Below are positions 26,224 through 35,798 of a stretch of 64,000 nucleotides of DNA, piece after piece. The notes under the pieces were generated by a model. That model was not told where the DNA came from and did not search any database. It saw nothing but the letters and a program-made list of their open reading frames with translations. The translations under genes and the position numbers were made by a program. How positions within the stretch are numbered: the stretch's first letter is position 1; every line of letters begins with the position of its first letter. The stretch comes from Bradyrhizobium sp. 200 (GTDB lineage Bacteria; Pseudomonadota; Alphaproteobacteria; Rhizobiales; Xanthobacteraceae): contig NZ_CP064689.1 of the NCBI RefSeq assembly GCF_023100945.1, positions 4,880,001 to 4,944,000 of the forward strand, read 5' to 3'.

Positions 26224-27342
26224 ATGCATGACCGAACGCAACTCACGCCCCATATCACCGAGAGCGACCGGGTCGACCGGCTGCGGCTGATCCGCAGCGA
26301 CAATGTCGGGCCGCGTACCTTTAACTCGCTGCTCAGCCATTTCGGCGATGCGCGCGCGGCGCTGGAGCGGTTGCCCGATCTGTCACGGCGCGGCGGCGCG
26401 GCGCGTTCAGGGCGGATCTGCAGCGAGGAAGAAGCACGGGCCGAGATCGCCGCGGCGAAAAGGATCGGCGTCTCGCTGACAGCGCCCGGCGAAGCCGCCT
26501 ATCCGCCGCGGCTGGCGATGCTCGACGATGCGCCTCCCCTGCTCGGCGTACGCGGTTCGCCCGATGTGCCGGCGCGGCCGATGATTGCGATCGTTGGCTC
26601 GCGCAATGCGTCCGGCGCCGGCTTGAAATTCGCCGGCCAGTTGGCGCGCGATCTCGGCGACGCCGGGTTCGTCGTCATCTCGGGGCTGGCGCGCGGCATC
26701 GATCAGGCCGCGCATCGCGCGACGATCGAAACCGGCACCGTCGCGGTGCTGGCAGGCGGCCACGACCGGATCTATCCGCCGGAGCATCAGGATCTGCTGG
26801 CGGCGCTGCTCGAACGCGGCGGCGCGATTTCCGAAATGCCGCTCGGCCACGTGCCGCGCGCCCGCGACTTCCCACGCCGCAACCGCCTGATCTCAGGCGC
26901 CTCGCTCGGCGTCGTCGTGATCGAGGCCGCGCATCGCTCCGGCTCGCTGATCACGGCGCGGATGGCGGCCGAACAGGGCCGCGAGGTATTTGCAGTGCCG
27001 GGCTCGCCGCTCGATCCGCGCGCCGCCGGCACCAATGATCTGATCAAGCAGGGCGCGGCACTGGTCACCGAAGCCAGCGACGTCATCAACGCCGTTCAAC
27101 CGATCCTGGAGCGTCCGGTCGTGCTCGAGGCACACGAAGGCGATGACGAGCCGCTCGACTTCGACATCGATCCGGGCGTACGCGAACGCATTGTCACGCT
27201 GCTCGGGCCCAGCCCGGTCAGCCTCGACGATCTGATCCGGATGTCAGGTCTCTCGCCCACGCTCGTTCGCACCGTGCTGCTGGAACTCGAACTCGCCGGC
27301 CGGCTGGAACGCCACGGCGGCGGGCTGGTGTCGCTGCTCTGA
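26224..27342 (+). CDS. dprA: DNA-processing protein DprA (Smf)
   Basis: 372 residues. A SAM-like N-terminus ([13 protein letters not shown]) is followed by the DprA Rossmann domain: [27 protein letters not shown] and [23 protein letters not shown] winged-helix C-terminus ([14 protein letters not shown]) closes it. DprA loads RecA on incoming single-stranded DNA. In relatives it sits near plsY and topA, as here. It ends one base before the convergent HxlR gene, leaving no room for a terminator. Confidence 0.96.
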   Translation: MHDRTQLTPHITESDRVDRLRLIRSDNVGPRTFNSLLSHFGDARAALERLPDLSRRGGAARSGRICSEEEARAEIAAAKRIGVSLTAPGEAAYPPRLAMLDDAPPLLGVRGSPDVPARPMIAIVGSRNASGAGLKFAGQLARDLGDAGFVVISGLARGIDQAAHRATIETGTVAVLAGGHDRIYPPEHQDLLAALLERGGAISEMPLGHVPRARDFPRRNRLISGASLGVVVIEAAHRSGSLITARMAAEQGREVFAVPGSPLDPRAAGTNDLIKQGAALVTEASDVINAVQPILERPVVLEAHEGDDEPLDFDIDPGVRERIVTLLGPSPVSLDDLIRMSGLSPTLVRTVLLELELAGRLERHGGGLVSLL

Positions 27343-27744
27343 TCAGGCCTCGCTGTTGCGTGCGTCGAACTTCGTCCGCGCACGTTGGATCTCCGGCTGA
27401 TGCTCAATGGCCCACTTGCCGAGCGCCTTCACCGGCGTGGACAGGCCACGCCCCAGATCGGTCAGCTCATAATCGACCCGCGGCGGAATGGTCGGAAACA
27501 CCGTGCGCGTCACGAGACCATCCCGTTCGAGGCCGCGCAGCGTCAGCGTCAGCATCCGCTGCGAGATACCGTTGATCATGCGCTTGATCTCGTTGAACCG
27601 CTTCGGGCCATCGCCAAGCATCATGATGACGAACACGCTCCATTTATCGCCGACCCGCGCCAGGACGGAGGCCGCGCCGCGGCAGTCACTGTCGAGGTGA
27701 GGACCGGGTGGAAAGGCAGGCACTTTTTTGTGCTCGGGTCTCAT
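27343..27744 (-). CDS. HxlR-family transcriptional regulator
   Basis: 133 residues from ATG 27744 (M-R-P-E-H-K-K). The family opening C-R-G-A-A-S-V-L-A-R-V-G-D-K-W-S-V-F-V-I is followed by the winged helix F-N-E-I-K-R-M-I-N-G-I-S-Q-R-M-L-T-L-T-L-R-G-L-E-R-D-G-L-V. The conserved early Cys is the redox or quinone sensor in some members such as YodB. It is divergent from azoR, so control of that gene is likely. The stop abuts the end of the convergent dprA with no gap. Confidence 0.92.
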   Translation of the reverse strand: MRPEHKKVPAFPPGPHLDSDCRGAASVLARVGDKWSVFVIMMLGDGPKRFNEIKRMINGISQRMLTLTLRGLERDGLVTRTVFPTIPPRVDYELTDLGRGLSTPVKALGKWAIEHQPEIQRARTKFDARNSEA

Positions 27745-27843
27745 GAATGTGCTCGGGTGTAAAAAATGTGCGTTCTTGCGGGGGTCTGCCACAGTCACTC
27801 ATATAGCGCCAGTTACAAATCTATACCAAAGGGTGACCCCTCC

Positions 27844-28452
27844 ATGAAACTTCTGCACATCGACTCCAGCGTTCTCGGCCCCCACTCCGTCAGCCGCCAG
27901 GTTTCCGCCGCCATCGTCGAACGGCTGCGCCAAGCCACCCCCGGCCTCGGTGTCAGCTATCGCGACCTCACGCTGACGCCGCTGGCGCACCTCACCGGCT
28001 CACACCTCGCCGCTGGCCAGGGGGCGGCCCCGGAAGCCTCGCTGCAAGACGACATAGCCGCCGGTCACGCCGTGCTGGAAGAGTTTCTGGGCGCTGACGT
28101 CATCGTGCTCGGCGCTCCCATGTACAATTTTACGATCCCAAGCCAGCTCAAGGCCTGGATCGACCGCATCCTGGTCGCGGGCAAGACGTTCAAATACTCA
28201 GCGCAAGGCGTCGAAGGTCTGGCCGGCAGCAAGCGCGTCATCGTTGCGATTTCGCGCGGCGGCTTCTATGGCCCGGGCACGCCTGCCGCGGTCGGCGAGC
28301 ACCTGGAAACCTATTTGCGCTGGGTGTTCGGCTTCATCGGCATCAAGAATCCGGAATTCATTTCCGCCGACGGAATCCAGGTCGGCCCCGAGCATCGCGA
28401 AAAAGCCGTGGCCGGCGCGCTGAAAGCCGCAGGCGATCTGAACGCCGCCTGA
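27844..28452 (+). CDS. azoR: FMN-dependent NADH-azoreductase
   Basis: 202 residues from ATG 27844 ([12 protein letters not shown]). The flavodoxin-like fold shows [30 protein letters not shown], and the FMN loop [11 protein letters not shown]. AzoR homodimers reduce quinones and azo bonds by two electrons at the expense of NADH, protecting against quinone stress. The divergent HxlR regulator, a family that senses such compounds, supports that role. The frame is open upstream of this ATG but the family start is here. Confidence 0.95.
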   Translation: MKLLHIDSSVLGPHSVSRQVSAAIVERLRQATPGLGVSYRDLTLTPLAHLTGSHLAAGQGAAPEASLQDDIAAGHAVLEEFLGADVIVLGAPMYNFTIPSQLKAWIDRILVAGKTFKYSAQGVEGLAGSKRVIVAISRGGFYGPGTPAAVGEHLETYLRWVFGFIGIKNPEFISADGIQVGPEHREKAVAGALKAAGDLNAA

Positions 28453-28491
28453 GCTGAGGCGAGAGCGGTTGCCCGACGGTAGCCGCTCAAA

Positions 28492-28644
28492 TCAAAAGAC
28501 GCCGTTGATGCGGAGAATAACGACGATCAGGGAGAACAGGAGACCGACACCCGAAAACAGCGCGATTGAAACAAACTGAGCGGTGTCCGAATTCTCCGCC
28601 GGGGTCGAGGAGATGCCAGTGGTCTTCGGCACGATTGCACTCAC
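28492..28644 (-). CDS. 50-residue single-pass membrane peptide
   Basis: From GTG 28644 to TGA 28492. A polar N-terminus rich in Ser/Thr leads to V-S-I-A-L-F-S-G-V-G-L-L-F-S-L-I-V-V-I-L, one membrane helix, and ends I-N-G-V-F. There is no strong ribosome site; GGCAGGAG lies about 22 bases before the start. A hairpin with GAGCGG/CCGCTC arms (28463-28488) follows the stop. It resembles short membrane peptides that I recall in rhizobia. It is a tentative gene call with no known function. Confidence 0.45.
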   Translation of the reverse strand: MSAIVPKTTGISSTPAENSDTAQFVSIALFSGVGLLFSLIVVILRINGVF

Positions 28645-28794
28645 CAGTTTATGGTTGCTTGCGAGACTCCTGCCTCGAATCTCTAGCAGCCATACCCATG
28701 GTTCAATGCGCGTTCTGGCTCAGCGCCAATCCGCCGCAGGGCGTCGAAGCGGCCGGCGATCATCAGACCGCCGGCCGGCTTCGGGATATACCCC

Positions 28795-29568
28795 CTACCC
28801 CCGATAGATCGGCGCGCCGCTCGGGGAGGCCGTGGCGCCGCCGTCGACGAACAGTTCCTGGCCCTGCACATGTGCCGAATCGTCCGAGGCGAGGAACAGC
28901 ACCGTCTTCGAGATATGATCGGGTTCGCCCAGGCGGCCGAGCGGCGTCGATAGCGCGATGCGCTTTTCGAAGGCCTTTTCGGCTTCCGGGGTTGCGATCG
29001 CCGCGCCCCAGATCGGAGTGCGGATCGCACCGGGCGCCACGACATTGACGCGGATGCCGCGCGGCGACAATTCCGACGCCATGATCCGCGCCATCGCCCG
29101 TACGCCGGCCTTGGCCGCGCCGTAGGCCGAATAGCCGGGAATGCCAAGCACGGAGATGACAGAGCCATTGAGAATGATCGAGGCGTTGTCGTTGAGATGC
29201 GGCAGCGCGGCCTGCACGGTGAAGAACACGGCGGTGAGGTTGGTGCTGATGACCTTTTCAAAAGCCTCGCGCGCGGTGGCGCCAAGCGGCGTACCGCCCG
29301 CGATGCCGGCATTGGCGAACACGATGTCGTATTTGCCGAATTTTTCGGCCCCCTTCCCGATCGCGGCTTCGGTGGCGGCGATATCGGTGGCGTCGGCCAC
29401 CACCGCGAATGCGTTCGGGCCCAGTTCCTTGGCGGCCGCATCGAGCGTCGCCTGATTACGCCCCGTGATGACGACCTTGGCGCCCTCGGCCACGAACACT
29501 CGTGCCGTCGCAAGACCGATGCCGCTGTTGCCGCCAGTAATCAACGCCGTCTTGTTCGCGAGCCTCAT
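28795..29568 (-). CDS. short-chain dehydrogenase/reductase
   Basis: 257 residues from ATG 29568, with GGAG 7 bases upstream. Classical SDR features: T-G-G-N-S-G-I-G nucleotide loop at residue 13 or so, N-A-G-I-A-G-G after strand 4, catalytic Ser in L-N-G-S-V-I, Tyr and Lys in Y-S-A-Y-G-A-A-K, and P-G-A-I-R-T-P after them. It probably uses NADP(H) or NAD(H) on a small carbonyl or alcohol. A divergent HxlR regulator with a long palindrome between them suggests induction by a reactive substrate. Confidence 0.93.
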   Translation of the reverse strand: MRLANKTALITGGNSGIGLATARVFVAEGAKVVITGRNQATLDAAAKELGPNAFAVVADATDIAATEAAIGKGAEKFGKYDIVFANAGIAGGTPLGATAREAFEKVISTNLTAVFFTVQAALPHLNDNASIILNGSVISVLGIPGYSAYGAAKAGVRAMARIMASELSPRGIRVNVVAPGAIRTPIWGAAIATPEAEKAFEKRIALSTPLGRLGEPDHISKTVLFLASDDSAHVQGQELFVDGGATASPSGAPIYRG

Positions 29569-29582
29569 GGTCGTCTCCATCG

Positions 29583-29636
29583 GTTGCATTATTAAACTAG
29601 ATTGCCTACCTAGGGCATCTGGTTTAATATTGCAAC
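29583..29636. promoter_or_regulatory. 54-bp inverted repeat between SDR and HxlR genes
   Basis: Two 26-base arms (29583-29608 and 29611-29636) separated by CC match as inverted complements at 22 of 26 positions. The outer ends are GTTGCA and TGCAAC, and the inner part contains TTAAAC / GTTTAA. It fills the middle of the divergent promoter region and is much longer than a usual terminator stem. It is most likely the operator of the HxlR regulator, possibly bound by two dimers. Confidence 0.75.
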
Positions 29637-29684
29637 TACACAAGACTGTGATCGACCCGCAGCGCGTTTTCGACGGAGCCCGCC

Positions 29685-30161
29685 ATGGTGAAACGGACCA
29701 GCTTTGAACACGACGACTGTCCAGTCGCGCGCGCGCTGGATGCGATCGGCGATTGGTGGTCGATGCTGATCATTCGCGAGGCGCTGTTCGGGGTCAGCCG
29801 CTTCAGCGAATTCCAGAAGAAGCTCGGACTGGCCAAGAACATCCTTACGGTACGGCTGCGCGCGCTGGTCGATCAGGGCATTCTGAAGACCGCACCCGCC
29901 TCCGACGGCAGCGCCTATCAGGAGTATCTGCTGACGCCGAAGGGACGCGGCGTATTCCCGATCCTGGTCGCCTTGCGGCAATGGAGCGAGGAATTCGACG
30001 AGCGCCCGGAAGAGATCGCCACCATCCTCGTCGACAAGCAGAAGGGCCGGCCGGTTCGCAAGCTCGAACTCTATTCGCAGGAGGGGCGGTTATTGGGCGT
30101 GGACGATACCGCGCTGAAGCCGCGGCCGTCGAGAAAGCAGGGCAAGCGGGCGACAGCGTAG
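29685..30161 (+). CDS. HxlR-family transcriptional regulator
   Basis: 158 residues. The start M-V-K-R-T-S-F-E-H-D-D-C-P-V-A-R-A-L-D-A-I-G-D-W-W-S-M-L-I-I-R-E-A-L is characteristic, with the conserved Cys before the helix. The winged helix follows (F-S-E-F-Q-K-K-L-G-L-A-K-N-I-L-T-V-R-L). A longer C-terminal extension, basic at the end, is seen compared with the other HxlR in this window. It is divergent from the SDR gene and presumably binds the long palindrome between them. Confidence 0.93.
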   Translation: MVKRTSFEHDDCPVARALDAIGDWWSMLIIREALFGVSRFSEFQKKLGLAKNILTVRLRALVDQGILKTAPASDGSAYQEYLLTPKGRGVFPILVALRQWSEEFDERPEEIATILVDKQKGRPVRKLELYSQEGRLLGVDDTALKPRPSRKQGKRATA

Positions 30162-30202
30162 AGGACTGTCCGCTTTCGTCATGCCCGACCTTGAGTGAGC
30201 AC

Positions 30203-30469
30203 TCACGACAGCTTGTGTTTGCTCCGGGTGCGCAGGCGTTCTTCCGCCTCGAGTTGCGCCATGCCGAGCAGATGGCTGAGCACCTCCAACCGGTGTCGCT
30301 CCGCCAGCTTGACCAGTTCGGCGACGGTCTCCGCGATGAAGGCCACGGCCTCGTCGGGCCCGCCTTCCCCAGCTCGCTCTTCGGTTGGCGACTCCGTATT
30401 CTTGCCTGAAGCTGTCCGCTTCCGGCCGCCCGCGGCCTTGCTCAAAAAATTTGCATCCCAATGACACAA
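30203..30469 (-). CDS. conserved small helical protein
   Basis: 88 codons from a tentative TTG at 30469; the true start may lie further in. The confident part is the second half: E-E-A/D-E-A-V-A-F-I-A-E-T-V-A-E-L-V-K-L-A-E-R-H, then E-V-L-S-H-L-L-G-M-A-Q-L-E-A-E-E, two amphipathic helices with a basic tail R-S-K-H-K-L-S. I recall similar short proteins in many Bradyrhizobium genomes, without a function. It has its own promoter region, divergent from topA. Confidence 0.62.
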   Translation of the reverse strand: MCHWDANFLSKAAGGRKRTASGKNTESPTEERAGEGGPDEAVAFIAETVAELVKLAERHRLEVLSHLLGMAQLEAEERLRTRSKHKLS

Positions 30470-30680
30470 AATATGTATCGCCCAGAAATAACCCCTTTAG
30501 CGGCGCAACTCTAGGCAGTATTTCGCAACTCCACTGATATAAAGTCGAAGTCCAGGGGTCCGTGTTCCCTAATTGCCGATTTGACAGGGGCCGCCTCACC
30601 ACCCATGTTCGGGTCCAATCGGTGGGCCGCGAGTCTCGCGGAACCCGCCTTTATCTTTTCCCGTAAGCCATTGGAATGAC

Positions 30681-33440
30681 ATGAATATCGTCATCGTGGA
30701 GTCGCCGGCGAAAGCCAAGACTATCAATAAGTATTTGGGCGCCTCCTACGAGGTTCTGGCCTCGTTCGGCCATGTCCGCGACCTCCCCGCCAAGAATGGT
30801 TCCGTCGATCCCGACGCGAATTTTCAAATGATCTGGGAGGTCGATCCCAAGGCGGCCAGCCGGCTCAACGATATCGCCAAGGCGCTGAAGGGCGCTGACC
30901 GTCTGATTCTCGCAACCGACCCTGATCGCGAGGGCGAGGCGATCTCCTGGCACGTGCTGGAGGTGATGAAAGAGAAGCGCGCGCTGAAAGATCAGAAGAT
31001 CGAGCGCGTGGTGTTCAACGCCATCACCAAGCAGGCGGTGACCGACGCGATGAAGGCGCCGCGCCAGATCGACGGCGCGTTGGTCGACGCCTACATGGCG
31101 CGCCGGGCGCTGGACTATCTGGTCGGCTTCACGCTCTCGCCTGTCCTGTGGCGCAAGCTGCCGGGCGCGCGTTCGGCTGGCCGCGTGCAGTCGGTGGCGC
31201 TGCGCCTGGTCTGCGACCGCGAACTCGAGATCGAAAAATTCGTCCCCCGCGAATACTGGTCGCTGATTGCGACGCTGACCACGCCGCGCGGCGAAAGTTT
31301 TGAGGCGCGCCTCGTCGGCGCCGACGGCAAGAAGATCCAGCGTCTCGACATCGGCTCCGGCGCGGAAGCCGAAGATCTCAAGAAGGCCATCGAAGCGGCG
31401 AATTTCACGGTTTCGACTGTCGAAGCAAAACCCGCACGCCGCAATCCACAGGCGCCCTTCACCACCTCGACGCTGCAGCAGGAAGCCAGCCGCAAGCTCG
31501 GCTTCGCGCCGGCGCATACCATGCGGATCGCGCAGCGGCTTTATGAGGGCATCGACATCGGCGGCGAGACCACCGGCCTCATCACCTATATGCGAACCGA
31601 CGGCGTGCAGATCGACGGCTCGGCGATCACGCAGGCCCGCAAGGTGATCGGCGAGGATTACGGCAACGCCTATGTGCCGGACGCGCCGCGCCAGTACCAG
31701 ACCAAGGCCAAGAACGCGCAGGAAGCGCATGAAGCCATCCGCCCGACCGATCTGTCTCGACGTCCCGCCGAGATGCGCCGCCGCCTCGATCCCGACCAGG
31801 CCAGGCTCTATGAATTGATCTGGATCCGCACCATCGCCAGCCAGATGGAATCGGCCGAACTCGAGCGCACCACCGTGGATATCGCGGCGAAGGCCGGTTC
31901 GCGCGTGCTGGAACTGCGCGCCACGGGCCAGGTCGTCAAGTTCGACGGCTTCCTCGCGCTTTACCAGGAAGGCAAGGACGACGATGGCGACGACGAGGAT
32001 TCTCGCCGCCTCCCCGCCATGAGCCAGGGTGAAGCCCTGAAGCGGCAGGCTCTCGCCGTCACCCAGCACTTCACCGAACCGCCGCCGCGCTTCTCGGAAG
32101 CCTCGCTGGTAAAGCGAATGGAAGAGCTCGGCATCGGCCGTCCCTCGACCTACGCCTCGATTCTGCAGGTACTGAAGGACCGCGGTTACGTCAAGCTCGA
32201 GAAGAAGCGGCTGCACGGTGAGGACAAGGGCCGCGTCGTGGTCGCGTTCCTCGAAAACTTCTTCTCGCGCTATGTGGAGTACGACTTCACCGCAGCGCTG
32301 GAAGAACAGCTCGACCGCATCTCCAACAACGAGATTTCCTGGCAGCAGGTGCTGCAGGATTTCTGGATCGGCTTCATCGGCGCCGTCAACGACATCAAGG
32401 ATCTGCGCGTCGCCGAGGTGCTGGACGCCCTCGACGACATGCTGGGGCCGCATATCTACCCGCCGCGCGCCGATGGCGGCGACATCAGGCAGTGCCCGAC
32501 CTGCGGCACGGGCAAACTCAATTTGAAGGCCGGCAAGTTCGGCGCCTTCGTCGGCTGTTCGAACTATCCGGAATGCCGCTACACGCGGCCCTTGGCCGCC
32601 GACTCTGAGGCAAGCGCCGACCGCGTTCTCGGCAAGGACCCGGAAACCGATCTCGACGTGACGGTGAAGGCCGGCCGCTTCGGCCCCTACATCCAGCTCG
32701 GCGAGCAGAAGGATTACGCCGAGGGCGAGAAACCCAGGCGCGCCGGCATTCCGAAAAACATGTCGCCCGGCGACATGGAATTGGAGTTGGCGTTGAAGCT
32801 ATTGTCGTTGCCGCGCGAAATTGGAAAACATCCGGAAACCGGCGAGCCGATCACCGCCGGCATCGGCCGCTTCGGCCCGTTCGTGCGTCACGAAAAAACC
32901 TATGCCAGCCTGGAGGCCGGCGACGAGGTATTCGACATCGGCCTCAACCGCGCGGTGACGCTGATTGCGGAGAAGATTGCGAAAGGCCCGAGCGGCCGCC
33001 GCTTCGGCGCCGATCCCGGCAAGCCGCTGGGTGAGCATCCGAGCCTGGGTGGCGTCGCCGTGAAGAACGGCCGCTATGGCGCCTACGTCACCGCCGGCGG
33101 CGTCAACGCCACGATCCCGAGCGATAAGACGCCGGAGACGATCACGCTTGCCGAAGCGATCGCGCTGATCGACGAGCGCGCGGCCAAGGGCGGCGGCAAG
33201 CCGAAGCGCGGCGCCAAGAAGGCCGCGCCGAAGAAGACTGCGAAGACGGCTGCCAAGGCGGCCGATCCCGACGCGCCAAAGCCCGCCAAGAAGGCGGCGG
33301 CGAAGAAAGCCGCGGCGAAGCCGAAATCGGAAGCCGTCAGCAAGGCGCGCGCCCCGGTCGCATCCGCCGCCAAGACATCGGCAGCGAAGCCCGCACCCAA
33401 GACGCCTGCGAAAAAGAGCGCGGGCAAGGCCCGGGGATAA
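30681..33440 (+). CDS. topA: DNA topoisomerase I
   Basis: 919 residues. It has the Toprim domain (M-N-I-V-I-V-E-S-P-A-K-A-K-T-I with the active Glu, and L-A-T-D-P-D-R-E-G-E-A-I with the DxDxE metal site). The catalytic Tyr303 lies in I-T-Y-M-R-T-D. One four-Cys zinc finger follows (C-P-T-C-G-T-G and C-S-N-Y-P-E-C), then further topo-C repeats, and a Lys/Ala-rich tail over about the last 80 residues. The enzyme relaxes negative supercoils. The rnr start codon GTG is directly after its TAA, so the two are translated from one transcript. Confidence 0.97.
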   Translation: MNIVIVESPAKAKTINKYLGASYEVLASFGHVRDLPAKNGSVDPDANFQMIWEVDPKAASRLNDIAKALKGADRLILATDPDREGEAISWHVLEVMKEKRALKDQKIERVVFNAITKQAVTDAMKAPRQIDGALVDAYMARRALDYLVGFTLSPVLWRKLPGARSAGRVQSVALRLVCDRELEIEKFVPREYWSLIATLTTPRGESFEARLVGADGKKIQRLDIGSGAEAEDLKKAIEAANFTVSTVEAKPARRNPQAPFTTSTLQQEASRKLGFAPAHTMRIAQRLYEGIDIGGETTGLITYMRTDGVQIDGSAITQARKVIGEDYGNAYVPDAPRQYQTKAKNAQEAHEAIRPTDLSRRPAEMRRRLDPDQARLYELIWIRTIASQMESAELERTTVDIAAKAGSRVLELRATGQVVKFDGFLALYQEGKDDDGDDEDSRRLPAMSQGEALKRQALAVTQHFTEPPPRFSEASLVKRMEELGIGRPSTYASILQVLKDRGYVKLEKKRLHGEDKGRVVVAFLENFFSRYVEYDFTAALEEQLDRISNNEISWQQVLQDFWIGFIGAVNDIKDLRVAEVLDALDDMLGPHIYPPRADGGDIRQCPTCGTGKLNLKAGKFGAFVGCSNYPECRYTRPLAADSEASADRVLGKDPETDLDVTVKAGRFGPYIQLGEQKDYAEGEKPRRAGIPKNMSPGDMELELALKLLSLPREIGKHPETGEPITAGIGRFGPFVRHEKTYASLEAGDEVFDIGLNRAVTLIAEKIAKGPSGRRFGADPGKPLGEHPSLGGVAVKNGRYGAYVTAGGVNATIPSDKTPETITLAEAIALIDERAAKGGGKPKRGAKKAAPKKTAKTAAKAADPDAPKPAKKAAAKKAAAKPKSEAVSKARAPVASAAKTSAAKPAPKTPAKKSAGKARG

Positions 33441-35798
33441 GTGAAGAGAAAACACGACAATGGTTTTCCAAGCCGGGACGCCATCGTCGCCTTTATCCGT
33501 GCGAATCCGGGCAAGATTGGCACGCGTGAAATCGCCCGCGAGTTCGGCCTGAAGAATGCCGATCGCGCCGAGTTGAAGCGGATCCTGCGCGAACTCGCCG
33601 ACGAAGGCGCCGTAACCAAGCGCGGGCGGAAAATCCACGAGACGGCTCTCCTGCCTCCAACCGTGATCGCCGACATCACCGGCCGCGATACCGACGGTGA
33701 ATTGCTCGCCACTCCCACCGAATGGGACACCGAGGAAAACGGTCCCGCGCCGAAGATCCGCATCCACGTCCCGCGCCGTCTGCAACCCGGCACCGCCGCG
33801 GGTGTCGGCGACCGAGCCCTGTTGCGGATTGAAAAAGCTGATGATGGGGAAGTCGCCCCCTATCGCGGTCGCATCATCAAGATCATCGATCAGGCCCGCA
33901 CGCGCCTGCTCGGCATCTTCCGCAACCTGCCTGGCGGCGGTGGCAGGCTCGTTCCCGTCGACAAGAAGCAGGCCGGCCGTGAATTGAACATCGCGCCGTC
34001 GGATACCGGCGGCGCCGAGGATGGCGATCTCGTCAGCGTCGATCTCGTTCGCGGGCGCGGCTATGGCCTCGCCTCCGGCAAGGTGAAGGAGCGGCTGGGC
34101 TCGCTGTCGACCGAGAAGGCGATCAGCCTGATCGCGATCCACGCCCACGAAATTCCGCAAGCCTTCTCGCCTTCCTCCTTGCGCGAGGCCGAGGCCGCCG
34201 AGCCTGCGACGCTGAAAGGCCGCGAGGATTGGCGCGAACTGCCGCTCGTCACCATCGACCCGCCCGACGCGAAAGATCATGACGACGCGGTGCATGCCGC
34301 GCCCGATCCCGATCCGAACAACAGAGGCGGCTACATCGTCCATGTCGCCATCGCCGACGTTGCCTTCTACGTGCGGCCGGGCTCGGCGCTCGACCGTGAC
34401 GCGCTGACGCGCGGCAACTCGGTCTATTTCCCCGACCGTGTCGTGCCGATGCTGCCCGAGCGCATCTCCAACGATCTCTGCTCGCTGGTGCCCGGCCAGC
34501 CACGCGGCGCGCTCGCCGTGCGGATGGTGATCGGCCCCGACGGCCGCAAGCGCTCGCACAGCTTTCATCGCGTGCTGATGCGCTCGGCCGCCAAGCTGCA
34601 TTACGCGCAGGCACAGGCTGCGATCGACGGACGTCCTGACGATACCACCGGCCCGCTGCTGGAGCCGATCCTGAAGCCGCTCTACGCGGCCTATACGCTG
34701 GTAAAACTCGCACGCGATGAGCGCGATCCGCTCGATCTCGATCTGCCCGAACGAAAAATCCTGCTCAAGAGTGACGGCACCGTCGACCGCGTTATCGTGC
34801 CGGAGCGTCTCGACGCGCACCGCCTGATCGAGGAGTTCATGATCCTCGCCAACGTCGCCGCTGCCGAAATGCTTGAAAAAAAGGGGTTGCCGCTTATCTA
34901 CCGGGTGCATGACGAGCCGACCCAGGAGAAGGTTCATAACCTTCAGGAGTTCCTGAAAACGCTCGACCTGCCGTTTGCGAAGAGTGGTGCCTTGCGCCCT
35001 TCCCTGTTCAATCGCGTGCTCGGCCAGGTCCGCGGCGAGGATTACGAGCCGCTGGTGAACGAGGTAGTGCTGCGCTCGCAGGCGCAGGCGGAATACTCGG
35101 CGGAGAATTACGGCCATTTCGGCCTCAACCTGCGGCGCTACGCGCATTTCACTTCGCCGATCAGGCGATACGCTGACCTGATCGTGCATCGCGCGCTGAT
35201 CCGCGCGCTCGGCCTCGGTGAAGGCGCGCTGCCGGAAAGCGAGACGCTGGAAACACTCAGCGAAGTCGCGGCGCAGATTTCGGTGACCGAACGCCGCGCC
35301 ATGAAAGCAGAACGCGAGACCGCCGATCGCCTGATCGCGCATTTCCTCGCCGACCGCATCGGCGCAAGTTTTCAGGGGCGGATTTCCGGCGTCACCCGCG
35401 CCGGCCTGTTTGTGAAGCTTTCTGATACCGGTGCCGACGGGCTGATCCCGATCCGCACGCTCGGCACGGAGTACTACAATTACGACGAGACACGTCACGC
35501 GCTCGTCGGCTCACGCAGCGGTGCCATGCACCGATTGGGTGACGTTGTCGACGTGCGTCTGGTAGAAGCTGCACCAGTGGCCGGCGCGCTGCGGTTCGAG
35601 TTGCTGTCGGAAGGCCAAAGCATTCCGCGCGGCAGAAAACGCGACGGTTCGAAAGCACAGGCAAGGGCGTCGAAATCGCGTCCAGGCCGCAGCCCGCGCG
35701 ATAAGGTTCGCAAGCCCCACAAGGGCAAGTCCGGTAGCGGCAAGTCCGGTAAAGCCAAGCCCGGCAAATCGAAGAGAGGCAAGTCATGGAAACGGTGA
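33441..35798 (+). CDS. rnr: ribonuclease R
   Basis: 785 residues beginning with GTG immediately after the topA stop. An N-terminal winged helix (T-R-E-I-A-R-E-F-G-L) and cold-shock domains lead to the RNB centre D-P-P-D-A-K-D-H-D-D-A-V with the metal-binding Asp residues. R-D-A-L-T-R-G-N-S-V-Y-F-P and Y-A-H-F-T-S-P-I-R-R-Y follow. An S1 domain and a basic tail made of G-K-S and K-P-G-K repeats finish it. It is a 3'-5' exoribonuclease that degrades structured RNA. Its last 13 bases overlap the DUF983 gene. Confidence 0.97.
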   Translation: MKRKHDNGFPSRDAIVAFIRANPGKIGTREIAREFGLKNADRAELKRILRELADEGAVTKRGRKIHETALLPPTVIADITGRDTDGELLATPTEWDTEENGPAPKIRIHVPRRLQPGTAAGVGDRALLRIEKADDGEVAPYRGRIIKIIDQARTRLLGIFRNLPGGGGRLVPVDKKQAGRELNIAPSDTGGAEDGDLVSVDLVRGRGYGLASGKVKERLGSLSTEKAISLIAIHAHEIPQAFSPSSLREAEAAEPATLKGREDWRELPLVTIDPPDAKDHDDAVHAAPDPDPNNRGGYIVHVAIADVAFYVRPGSALDRDALTRGNSVYFPDRVVPMLPERISNDLCSLVPGQPRGALAVRMVIGPDGRKRSHSFHRVLMRSAAKLHYAQAQAAIDGRPDDTTGPLLEPILKPLYAAYTLVKLARDERDPLDLDLPERKILLKSDGTVDRVIVPERLDAHRLIEEFMILANVAAAEMLEKKGLPLIYRVHDEPTQEKVHNLQEFLKTLDLPFAKSGALRPSLFNRVLGQVRGEDYEPLVNEVVLRSQAQAEYSAENYGHFGLNLRRYAHFTSPIRRYADLIVHRALIRALGLGEGALPESETLETLSEVAAQISVTERRAMKAERETADRLIAHFLADRIGASFQGRISGVTRAGLFVKLSDTGADGLIPIRTLGTEYYNYDETRHALVGSRSGAMHRLGDVVDVRLVEAAPVAGALRFELLSEGQSIPRGRKRDGSKAQARASKSRPGRSPRDKVRKPHKGKSGSGKSGKAKPGKSKRGKSWKR

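Noticed and set aside
30651..35498. Very long antisense frames opposite topA and rnr
   Set aside because: They lie fully opposite two well-conserved genes and have His/Gly/Arg-rich shadow composition.
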